DNA of 6,976 bases from an uncultured Bacteroidota bacterium (GTDB lineage: Bacteria; Bacteroidota; Bacteroidia; Flavobacteriales; Flavobacteriaceae): contig CAISUR010000324.1 in assembly GCA_903888655.1 (NCBI GenBank), positions 1-6,976 on the forward strand, read 5' to 3'. The translations under genes and the position numbers were made by a program. The notes beneath the pieces are model-generated. The model saw only the letters and a program-made list of their open reading frames with translations, was not told where the DNA came from and made no database searches. This document shows, in pieces, positions 1 to 5,442 of the stretch (its first letter is position 1; every line of letters starts with the position of its first letter).

Positions 1-58
1 TCAATAAATAAAAAAGAAATAAAGATCTCTTAGTAAGGAATAATTTGGTTGTTATGTC

Positions 59-66
59 TACTTTTG
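59..66 (+). promoter_or_regulatory. hflX promoter, -7 element
   Basis: TACTTTTG matches the Bacteroidetes primary-sigma -7 consensus TAnnTTTG exactly. The upstream -33 element is poor: TTAG at 30-33 is nearest in the expected spacing range, and the TTTG at 44-47 is too close. Transcription would begin at about 71-74, leaving a leader of only 11-14 nt before the ATG at 85. This placement rules out the longer TTG-initiated reading frame that begins at 49, upstream of the start site. Confidence 0.6.
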
Positions 67-84
67 CAGTACCAAAATGAACCT

Positions 85-1311
85 ATGTTAGAAAAAGAAA
101 AAATAGATTTCGAAAAAACAATCTTGGTTGGGGTTGTAACACAAATCCAAAATGAAGAGAAACTAAAAGAATATCTAGATGAACTAGAGTTCTTAACTTA
201 CACTGCTGGCGGGGAAGTTGTAAAAAGATTTTGGCAAAAAATGGACAAACCAAATCCAAAAACATTTTTAGGAACCGGTAAAATGGATGAAATTGCACTA
301 TACACCAAGGAAAATTACATTTCTACTGTAATTTTTGATGATGAATTATCGCCTTCTCAACAAAAAAACATTTCCAAAATATTAGATTGTAAAGTTTTAG
401 ACAGAACCAACCTCATCCTGGATATTTTTGCTCAGAGAGCAGAAACGTCCTATGCGCGAACTCAGGTAGAATTGGCACAATGTCAATATTTGTTGCCGCG
501 CCTTTCTGGAATGTGGACGCATCTTGAACGTCAAAAAGGAGGAATTGGTCTTCGTGGCCCTGGTGAAACCGAAATTGAAACCGACCGACGAATTGTTCGC
601 GACAGAATTGCTTTATTAAAAGAGAAAATTAAAACGATTGACAGACAAATGTCTGTTCAACGGGGTAATCGTGGAGCCATGGTTCGCGTGGCTTTAGTAG
701 GTTATACGAATGTTGGAAAATCTACCTTGATGAATGCGGTTGGTAAAAGTGATGTGTTTGTTGAAAATAAATTATTTGCAACTTTAGATACAACCGTGAG
801 AAAAGTGGTTATTAAAAACATGCCATTTTTGCTTTCCGATACTGTTGGGTTTATTAGAAAACTTCCGACTCAATTGGTCGAATCTTTTAAAAGCACACTC
901 GACGAAGTTCGTGAAGCTGATTTATTACTTCATGTAGTAGACATATCACATCCTGATTTTGAAGATCATATAGAATCTGTAAATCAAATTTTATTAGACA
1001 TTAAAAGCATTAATAAACCAACAATTATGGTTTTTAATAAAATTGATGCCTACAAGCATGAAATTATTGAAGATGATGATTTGATAACCGAAAAAACAAC
1101 CAAACACTATACTTTAGAAGAATGGAAAACCACTTGGATGAGTAATGTAGGTAAGAAAAAAGCATTGTTTATTTCAGCAACAGAAAAAGAAAACTTTGAA
1201 CAGTTTAGAGAAGTGGTATACGAAGCCGTGAGAGAAATTCATATTACCCGTTTTCCTTACAACAAATTCTTATATCCTGATTACAAAGATGCTGTTGAAA
1301 ATGAAGAGTAA
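85..1311 (+). CDS. hflX: HflX, ribosome-associated GTPase
   Basis: This is a 408-residue cytoplasmic GTPase of the Obg-HflX superfamily. In other bacteria HflX binds the 50S subunit and splits stalled 70S ribosomes under heat or antibiotic stress. The N-terminal HflX domain covers about residues 1-190 and includes the signature GGIGLRGPGETEIETDRR at 152-169. The G domain follows: P-loop GYTNVGKS at 206-213, switch DTTVR at 235-239, G3 DTVGFIRKLP at 252-261, G4 NKID at 318-321 and G5 SATEKEN at 364-370. An acidic/lysine-rich insertion of about 40 residues separates G4 and G5. All nucleotide-binding motifs are intact and the length is normal for Bacteroidetes. The ATG at 85 was chosen because the in-frame TTG at 49 lies upstream of the promoter, and MLEKEKIDFEKTILVGVV is a typical HflX start. 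The gene appears to be transcribed alone and ends at a strong hairpin. Confidence 0.97.
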   Translation: MLEKEKIDFEKTILVGVVTQIQNEEKLKEYLDELEFLTYTAGGEVVKRFWQKMDKPNPKTFLGTGKMDEIALYTKENYISTVIFDDELSPSQQKNISKILDCKVLDRTNLILDIFAQRAETSYARTQVELAQCQYLLPRLSGMWTHLERQKGGIGLRGPGETEIETDRRIVRDRIALLKEKIKTIDRQMSVQRGNRGAMVRVALVGYTNVGKSTLMNAVGKSDVFVENKLFATLDTTVRKVVIKNMPFLLSDTVGFIRKLPTQLVESFKSTLDEVREADLLLHVVDISHPDFEDHIESVNQILLDIKSINKPTIMVFNKIDAYKHEIIEDDDLITEKTTKHYTLEEWKTTWMSNVGKKKALFISATEKENFEQFREVVYEAVREIHITRFPYNKFLYPDYKDAVENEE

Positions 1312-1312
1312 T

Positions 1313-1351
1313 AAAAAATGCCTTTAGAGTAATGTTCTAAAGGCATTTTTT
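1313..1351. terminator. Bidirectional intrinsic terminator
   Basis: A perfect 16-bp inverted repeat has arms at 1313-1328 and 1336-1351 and a 7-nt loop (GTAATGT). The core arm is ATGCCTTTAGA. The arms begin and end in A6/T7 tracts, so the hairpin ends in a U-run on either strand. It starts 1 nt after the hflX stop and lies 16 nt past the stop of the convergent DUF3078 gene, so it should terminate both transcripts. Confidence 0.93.
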
Positions 1352-1367
1352 TATTCATTTGTTCGTA

Positions 1368-2258
1368 TTAGAATCCATAATTTACACCAACTCCAATAAT
1401 TTGACGCGTTTGAAATCCTGAAAACGCGTTATCATCATATATCGTTTGAAAAGCAAAATTGGTAGAAAGATACTTATTTACTTTCATAACGATATTTAAT
1501 GTATAATCAACATCAACATTTTGAGGTACGTCTAAATAATTAGAATATAAATTTAAAATATTCTCAAAAGACACATTTTCCATCAATTTAAATTTATAAT
1601 AGGCATTTACTGCAGCTCCAAATTCAAAACGCGAAGTTTTACCTTGAAGTACCCCAAAAGAAGATCCATTCTGTGTGAATTGAGAATCAACAATAATTAC
1701 TTTCGAGGTTGCTGGTGCTATATTAACTTTTAAATTATCACTTTTTTTCCAAAGCATACCAGGTCCAAATTGGAAATAAGCTGGAGAGAAAAAATGTGAT
1801 GTTTTTATTCCTGATTCAAAACCAGAATCAAATTGCGTTTTGAAATTGAAAAAAGCTGAATAATACCAACTACTATTTACAGAAGTTTTTTTACCTAATA
1901 ATGAACTAAATTGCAACCTGTCATCGGATTTTTGCATCACCTGATCTTTAATTTTAGTAAGACCATAACCAGCAATAATTTTATTATCCCAATTCCAGGT
2001 ATCTCTTTTATAATTAAAATCATAATTCACTCCCACATTTCCCGAAACGTTAGATTGACCTCCTGCTAACCAATTATTAAATGTAGCTTGATTGGCAAGA
2101 AAAGTAAAAGTACCTTTCTTAAACCATCCATTTGGTTTCTCTTCTTTTAATCTTGCCGCAGCTTCCTCATTTTTCTTCAGCAATTCCTTTTCGTTTACTT
2201 GAGCAAATACACCACTAAACGTAAATAATACGAGTATTGAAAATAAAAAATTTTTCAT
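1368..2258 (-). CDS. Exported DUF3078 protein, probable outer-membrane beta-barrel
   Basis: This 296-residue protein belongs to DUF3078, a Bacteroidetes family without a defined function. Residues 1-19 form a Sec signal peptide: lysine at position 2, a hydrophobic core, and a VFA/Q cleavage site before VNEKE. A short charged segment (about 23-42, ELLKKNEEAAARLKEEK) follows. The rest alternates aromatic/polar strands, for example WFKKGTFTFLANQATFNNWLAGGQSN at about 45-70 (W45 to N70) and NKYLSTNFAFQTIYDDN at 261-277. The chain ends in phenylalanine (VGVNYGF), the usual signal for outer-membrane barrel insertion. The start at 2258 is preferred over an in-frame ATG at 2306 because it creates the signal peptide and because the predicted transcription start (about 2284) lies downstream of 2306. 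The gene has its own promoter, so it is probably separate from the suf operon upstream. Family assignment is by recognition; the barrel is inferred. Confidence 0.9.
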   Translation of the reverse strand: MKNFLFSILVLFTFSGVFAQVNEKELLKKNEEAAARLKEEKPNGWFKKGTFTFLANQATFNNWLAGGQSNVSGNVGVNYDFNYKRDTWNWDNKIIAGYGLTKIKDQVMQKSDDRLQFSSLLGKKTSVNSSWYYSAFFNFKTQFDSGFESGIKTSHFFSPAYFQFGPGMLWKKSDNLKVNIAPATSKVIIVDSQFTQNGSSFGVLQGKTSRFEFGAAVNAYYKFKLMENVSFENILNLYSNYLDVPQNVDVDYTLNIVMKVNKYLSTNFAFQTIYDDNAFSGFQTRQIIGVGVNYGF

Positions 2259-2289
2259 TTTTTGTAAGATTTTTTTAAAAATTCGAGTG

Positions 2290-2320
2290 CAAAGGTATAA
2301 ATACATTTGACTTTATCAAA
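2290..2320 (-). promoter_or_regulatory. Promoter of the DUF3078 gene
   Basis: On the minus strand, TTTG at 2320-2317 and TACCTTTG at 2297-2290 are separated by 19 bp, which is the optimal Bacteroidetes spacing, and the -7 box is an exact consensus match. Transcription should start near 2284, giving a leader of about 25 nt (A/T-rich, no Shine-Dalgarno) before the ATG at 2258. Confidence 0.78.
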
Positions 2321-2321
2321 T
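2305..2321. repeat. Inverted repeat over the -33 box of the DUF3078 promoter
   Basis: ATTTGA (2305-2310), five bases (CTTTA) and TCAAAT (2316-2321) form a perfect 6-bp inverted repeat. The right arm contains the TTTG -33 box of the DUF3078 promoter. The position suits an operator, but the arms are short and the region is A/T-rich, so chance is a real possibility. Confidence 0.3.
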
Positions 2322-2362
2322 CTTTTCAAAAAATGTAAGGGCTTGATTTTGTAGAATTTAAT

Positions 2363-2869
2363 CTACTTTGCTCGTTTAAAAAGAGGTACTGCAGAACAAG
2401 CTTCACCATACATAATGCTCTTAGCTATTGGCTGAAGATGCTGAATAGCAAGTATATAAGCGCTTTCTGGAACTGGTTTTTTAGAGCATCCTTTTAAGAT
2501 AATGGACTTATCTAGATAATTAGAATAATCGATTTTAGAAAGAATATCTTGATACAAAGAAGACTCCAAATCGGATAGATTACCTAAAATTGCTTTTCTT
2601 ACAAAAGGTAAAAGATGACTAGTAACCAAAATGCTTGCCCAAGCGGGAATAATAGCATCTGTCGAACAATGAATCGCCACTAAATGATCTTGATATTGCG
2701 ACCAATCGTGATTTTTAAGGGTTTCTCGAAAGTCTTTTTCTTTCAAAATAAAACCTTCAAAAAGCCATTGTGAGATGTCAATTTGCGTTCGAATTCCTTT
2801 TGAATAATAATCTTCTAAATCGAAAACTTCGAGTGCAGAATTGGCTACTTTATTTACAATTTCATCCAT
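2363..2869 (-). CDS. DUF2480 protein, last gene of the suf operon
   Basis: This 168-residue protein has no signal peptide or membrane segment and is presumably cytoplasmic. I recognise it as DUF2480, a Bacteroidetes family of unknown function. Visible blocks are IDISQWLFEGFILKEKDFRE (30-49), VAIHCSTDAIIPAWA (64-78), ILKGCSKKPVPESAY (124-138) and a C-terminal YGEACSAVPLFKR (154-166). Its only cysteines are C68, C128 and C158, each inside one of these blocks, with H67 beside C68. It starts 24 nt after the stop of the SufT-like gene and no promoter or terminator was seen in between, so it is read as part of the suf operon. An Fe-S-related role is inferred from this context only; no catalytic motif is recognised. 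Confidence 0.87.
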   Translation of the reverse strand: MDEIVNKVANSALEVFDLEDYYSKGIRTQIDISQWLFEGFILKEKDFRETLKNHDWSQYQDHLVAIHCSTDAIIPAWASILVTSHLLPFVRKAILGNLSDLESSLYQDILSKIDYSNYLDKSIILKGCSKKPVPESAYILAIQHLQPIAKSIMYGEACSAVPLFKRAK

Positions 2870-2893
2870 TTATGCTGAATTTATTTCAGTATC

Positions 2894-3217
2894 TTATAAC
2901 ATTCCAAGTTCTAATTTGGCTTCTTCACTCATCAAATCTTTGCTCCATGGCGGATCGAACGTGATTTCTACTTCACACGATTTAACAACGTCAATTTTAG
3001 TTATTTTTTCTTCCACTTCTCTAGGTAACGTCTCAGCCACCGGGCAATTAGGCGAAGTTAAAGTCATCAATACTTTCACTTCATTATCTTCATTGATCAT
3101 TACATCGTAAATCAATCCTAATTCGTAAATGTCAACCGGAATCTCTGGGTCGTAAATTCCCTTTAAAACTTTTACTACACTTTCTCCCAAATTAATTTCG
3201 TCTTTAAATTCTTCCAT
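2894..3217 (-). CDS. sufT: SufT-like DUF59/MIP18 Fe-S assembly protein
   Basis: This 107-residue single-domain protein belongs to the MIP18 (DUF59) family, whose bacterial members act as accessory factors in maturing Fe-S proteins. The diagnostic motifs are present: DPEIPVDIYELGLIY at 23-37, TLTSPNCPVAETLP at 52-65 with the family's conserved cysteine at C58, and a C-terminal FDPPWSKDLMSEEAKLELGM at about 87-106. A second cysteine, C81, is present. No N- or C-terminal fusion is seen. The gene starts 8 nt after sufE, consistent with cotranscription and coupled translation. The family call is firm. The symbol sufT is used in the broad sense for stand-alone DUF59 proteins in suf operons. Confidence 0.93.
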   Translation of the reverse strand: MEEFKDEINLGESVVKVLKGIYDPEIPVDIYELGLIYDVMINEDNEVKVLMTLTSPNCPVAETLPREVEEKITKIDVVKSCEVEITFDPPWSKDLMSEEAKLELGML

Positions 3218-3225
3218 AGTTATCT

Positions 3226-3645
3226 TTAATTCTTAGCATCAAATGCTAAAGCATACATTTTTATTTGTTTAATCATCGATACCAAACCATTGGCTCTTGT
3301 TGGCGATAAATGTTCTTTCAAACCAATTGCATCAATAAAATTAGTATTTGCTTCTAAAATGTCACTAGCTTTTTGATTGGAAAACGTTCGAATTAAAATC
3401 GCAATAATCCCTTTCGTTAGAATCGCATCACTATCGGCGGTAAATACAATTTTATCATCTTTTTGTTGGCCGTGAACCCAAACTTTCGACTGACATCCTT
3501 TAATAATATTGTCTTCGGTTTTATATTGCTCCTCAATTAAAGGAAGTGATTTTCCTAATTCAATGATGTATTCGTAACGTTGCATCCAATCGTCAAACAT
3601 TGAAAATTCGTCAACGATATCGTTTTGTATTTCTTGTATTGTCAT
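3226..3645 (-). CDS. sufE: SufE, sulfur-acceptor protein of the cysteine desulfurase SufS
   Basis: SufE takes persulfide sulfur from the active-site cysteine of SufS, stimulates its activity, and passes the sulfur to the SufBCD scaffold. This copy is 139 residues, the usual length for a stand-alone SufE. The catalytic cysteine is C51 in the motif IIKGCQSKVW (47-56). The C-terminal family motif LSPTRANGL is at 113-121. The N-terminal stretch QRYEYIIELGKSLP (22-35) is also typical. Its ATG (3645-3643) directly abuts the TAA of the preceding lipoprotein gene (3648-3646), so its translation probably depends on ribosomes finishing that gene. The SufT-like gene follows 8 nt later. Confidence 0.97.
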   Translation of the reverse strand: MTIQEIQNDIVDEFSMFDDWMQRYEYIIELGKSLPLIEEQYKTEDNIIKGCQSKVWVHGQQKDDKIVFTADSDAILTKGIIAILIRTFSNQKASDILEANTNFIDAIGLKEHLSPTRANGLVSMIKQIKMYALAFDAKN

Positions 3646-4080
3646 TTATTCTTGTTTAACTAACGAAGCCACTTTATTCACAAATTCGGCAATTTCTATG
3701 GGTGGTGCTCCATGATCAAAAGTCGTCGTTTCATAATCCTTTTCTTTATATGTAATCACCATATTTGCCATTGCAGCACCATCGTAAAAACGTTTCTGAG
3801 TTGGACCTTCATAAGAGTTCAATTTTTCAATATTTATTTTGCTAAACATTGCCACTAATTCTTTCCAATCTGCATCAGAAATTTTAGTTGTTGTTCCGTT
3901 TCCTGCCTCTCTCCTATTATTTGAAACAGAAAGTTCTTGATTTTGAATTACAATTTTTAAATATAATCCTCTTGAATTTGCAGAATAAACAATTTTAGTG
4001 TTTTGAATATCGTTTTTAACCTGCTTTGTGCATCCTTTTCCTATAAAAACGGATACTAAAATCATAATAAATACTTTCAT
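3646..4080 (-). CDS. Putative small lipoprotein encoded between sufS and sufE
   Basis: This 144-residue protein is of unknown function. The N-terminus (MKVFIMILVSVFIGKGC) is a short hydrophobic segment followed by Cys17. That suggests a lipoprotein signal peptide, but the -3 position is Gly and only one Lys precedes the core, so the lipobox is weak. The mature part has a strand-rich region (KIVYSANSRGLYLKIVIQNQ, 29-48), a helix-like ISDADWKELVAMFSKIN (67-83), then KRFYDGAAMANMVITYKEKDYE (96-117) and the distinctive FDHGAPPIEI (121-130). No enzyme motif is recognised. The pattern recalls small uncharacterised flavobacterial envelope proteins. It begins 10 nt after sufS and abuts sufE, so it is clearly inside the operon although an envelope protein is not an expected part of the SUF machinery. 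Confidence 0.85.
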   Translation of the reverse strand: MKVFIMILVSVFIGKGCTKQVKNDIQNTKIVYSANSRGLYLKIVIQNQELSVSNNRREAGNGTTTKISDADWKELVAMFSKINIEKLNSYEGPTQKRFYDGAAMANMVITYKEKDYETTTFDHGAPPIEIAEFVNKVASLVKQE

Positions 4081-4090
4081 CTTTTTTAAT

Positions 4091-5305
4091 TTATGACAAC
4101 ATCATTTTTGCTTTTTGCAATGCTTCGACAAAGATATCAATTTCTTCTTTACTGTTATAAAAGGCAAAACTAGCTCGAATCGTTCCTGGAATTTTGTAAA
4201 AATCCATTATTGGTTGGGCGCAATGATGACCTGTTCGTACTGCTATACCTAATTTATCGATAATCGTGCCGATATCATAAGGGTGAATGCCTTCAATATT
4301 AAACGAAATTACGGATGTTTTTTCTTGAGCCGTTCCGAAGATTTTTAGGCCTTCAATTTCTAATAATTTAGCTGTTGCATAATCCAATAATTCATGCTCA
4401 TAAGCGGCTATATTTTCAAAACCAATTTCGTTTAGATAATCAATAGCCGTTCCGAGCACAATCCCACCTTCAATATTGGGCGTTCCAGCTTCAAATTTAT
4501 GCGGTAAATCGGCATAAGTTGTTTTCTCAAATGAAACGGTGGCAATCATTTCGCCACCACCTTGATAAGGCGGCAATTTTCTTAGACATTCTTCTTTTCC
4601 GTACAAAATTCCGACACCGGTTGGCCCACAAATTTTATGCCCAGAAAAAACATAAAAATCACAATCTAAAGCTTGAACATCAGGTTTTAAATGCGGAACA
4701 GCTTGAGCACCATCAATCAAAATGGCAGCACCCACTTGATGCGCTTTTTCAATCATATATTCAATAGGATTAATCGTTCCCAAAGCATTGGAAATATGAT
4801 TCACCGTAACAATTTTAGTTTTTTCAGAAAGCAATTTATCGAAATCTGACATTATTAACTCGCCGTTCTCGTTCATCGGAATGACTTTCAAAGTTGCTCC
4901 GGTTCGTTCGCACAACATCAGCCAAGGCACAATGTTACTATGATGCTCTAAGGCCGAAACCAAAACCTCATCGCCTGCTTTTACAATCGATGCAAAACCA
5001 TTGGCAACCGTATTTATAGCATGAGTCGTTCCCGATGTAAAAATCACTTCATGCGAAAATTTAGCATTGATATGATTTTGAATTTTTCCTCGAGAAACTT
5101 CATAAGCATCCGTAGCTAATTGGCTCAATGTATGCACACCTCGATGAATATTCGCATTAATTTCTTCGTAATATTTAGTAATCGCATCAATCACCACTTT
5201 GGGCTTTTGCGAAGTAGCTCCGTTATCGAAATAAATCAATGGTTTTCCATTCACCTTTTGGGAAAGTATCGGAAAATCGGCGCGTATCTTTTGTATGTCT
5301 AACAT
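4091..5305 (-). CDS. sufS: SufS, group II cysteine desulfurase
   Basis: This PLP-dependent enzyme converts cysteine to alanine and holds the released sulfur as a persulfide for Fe-S cluster assembly. It is 404 residues. The fold-type I landmarks are intact: FDNGATSQKP at 26-35, RGVHTLS at 55-61, the PLP-contacting histidine in ALEHHSNIVPW (118-128), DGAQAVPH at 198-205 with Asp198 for the PLP ring nitrogen, and the PLP lysine K224 in SGHKICGPTG. The catalytic cysteine C362 lies in RTGHHCAQP, followed by RASFAFYN (377-384) with the substrate-binding arginine R377. The short loop around C362 and the sufE neighbour fit a SufS (group II) rather than an IscS enzyme. The start at 5305 was chosen over an in-frame ATG at 5365 because MLDIQKIRADFPIL is the normal family start and the upstream extension overlaps the promoter. 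It is the first gene of the operon. Confidence 0.97.
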   Translation of the reverse strand: MLDIQKIRADFPILSQKVNGKPLIYFDNGATSQKPKVVIDAITKYYEEINANIHRGVHTLSQLATDAYEVSRGKIQNHINAKFSHEVIFTSGTTHAINTVANGFASIVKAGDEVLVSALEHHSNIVPWLMLCERTGATLKVIPMNENGELIMSDFDKLLSEKTKIVTVNHISNALGTINPIEYMIEKAHQVGAAILIDGAQAVPHLKPDVQALDCDFYVFSGHKICGPTGVGILYGKEECLRKLPPYQGGGEMIATVSFEKTTYADLPHKFEAGTPNIEGGIVLGTAIDYLNEIGFENIAAYEHELLDYATAKLLEIEGLKIFGTAQEKTSVISFNIEGIHPYDIGTIIDKLGIAVRTGHHCAQPIMDFYKIPGTIRASFAFYNSKEEIDIFVEALQKAKMMLS

Positions 5306-5311
5306 TTGATT

Positions 5312-5330
5312 ATTTAGAATTTTTCTAAAT
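5312..5330. promoter_or_regulatory. 19-bp palindrome over the sufS transcription start (candidate operator)
   Basis: ATTTAGAA (5312-5319), TTT and TTCTAAAT (5323-5330) form a perfect 8-bp inverted repeat. It lies between the -7 box of the sufS promoter (5332-5339) and the sufS ATG (5305-5303), over the expected transcription start. Its inner 15 bases (TTAGAATTTTTCTAA) agree with the PerR/Fur-type box TTATAATnATTATAA at 11 of 14 defined positions. This suggests, but does not show, iron- or peroxide-responsive repression. In RNA it could also form a weak A/U-rich hairpin. Confidence 0.5.
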
Positions 5331-5331
5331 A

Positions 5332-5366
5332 CAAAAGTAATAAAATTGACGTGGATTTTTACCAAA
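5332..5366 (-). promoter_or_regulatory. Promoter of the sufS operon
   Basis: On the minus strand, TTTG at 5366-5363 is followed after 23 bp by TACTTTTG at 5339-5332, an exact match to TAnnTTTG. The spacing is at the long end of the tolerated range, so basal strength may be modest. Transcription would start near 5325, about 20 nt before the ATG at 5305. The leader is A/T-rich with no Shine-Dalgarno. Confidence 0.68.
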
Positions 5367-5382
5367 CAGATGTTAATAATTA

Positions 5383-5412
5383 TTGAATTTTCCTAGAAAT
5401 CACATAAGTTTT
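5383..5412 (+). promoter_or_regulatory. Possible promoter of the serine hydrolase gene
   Basis: TTG at 5383-5385 and TAAGTTTT at 5405-5412 are 19 bp apart. The -7 box differs from TAnnTTTG at the last base only. Transcription would start near 5419, giving a leader of about 20 nt to the ATG at 5439. It lies back to back with the sufS promoter; the two -33 boxes are only 16 bp apart. Confidence 0.45.
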
Positions 5413-5421
5413 ATAAATTGC

Positions 5422-5442
5422 ATGAAAATCGTTTCAATATGA
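5422..5442 (+). CDS. Possible 6-codon leader ORF overlapping the hydrolase start
   Basis: An ATG at 5422 opens a frame encoding MKIVSI that stops at a TGA (5440-5442) overlapping the hydrolase ATG (5439-5441) as ATGA. If translated, it could feed ribosomes to the hydrolase start by termination-reinitiation. It has no Shine-Dalgarno and would start only about 3 nt from the predicted transcription start, so it may be chance. Confidence 0.2.
   Translation: MKIVSI

Noticed and set aside
49..84. N-terminal extension of hflX from a TTG codon at 49
   Set aside because: It overlaps the -7 promoter box at 59-66, lies upstream of the predicted transcription start, and adds residues unlike HflX proteins; the ATG at 85 fits better.
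2351..2366. GTAGA/TCTAC inverted repeat at the end of the DUF2480 gene as a terminator
   Set aside because: The stem is only 5 bp, overlaps the stop codon, and has no U-run after it on the minus strand.
2875..2889. CTGAA/TTCAG hairpin in the gap between the SufT-like and DUF2480 genes
   Set aside because: A 5-bp stem in a 24-nt intercistronic gap is too weak to call a processing site or attenuator.
2841..3110. Plus-strand frame of 89 codons opposite the SufT-like and DUF2480 genes
   Set aside because: It is antisense to two well-supported genes, crosses their junction, and shows no recognisable family.
4519..4767. Plus-strand frame of 82 codons inside sufS
   Set aside because: It is a shadow of the sufS coding sequence on the other strand, with no promoter and no recognisable protein features.
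5306..5365. N-terminal extension of sufS from an ATG at 5365
   Set aside because: It spans the sufS promoter and palindrome, and the encoded residues are not part of the SufS family.
5375..5384. AATAATTATT palindrome near the hydrolase -33 box as an operator
   Set aside because: It is pure A/T in an A/T-rich intergenic region and such 10-mers are expected often by chance.
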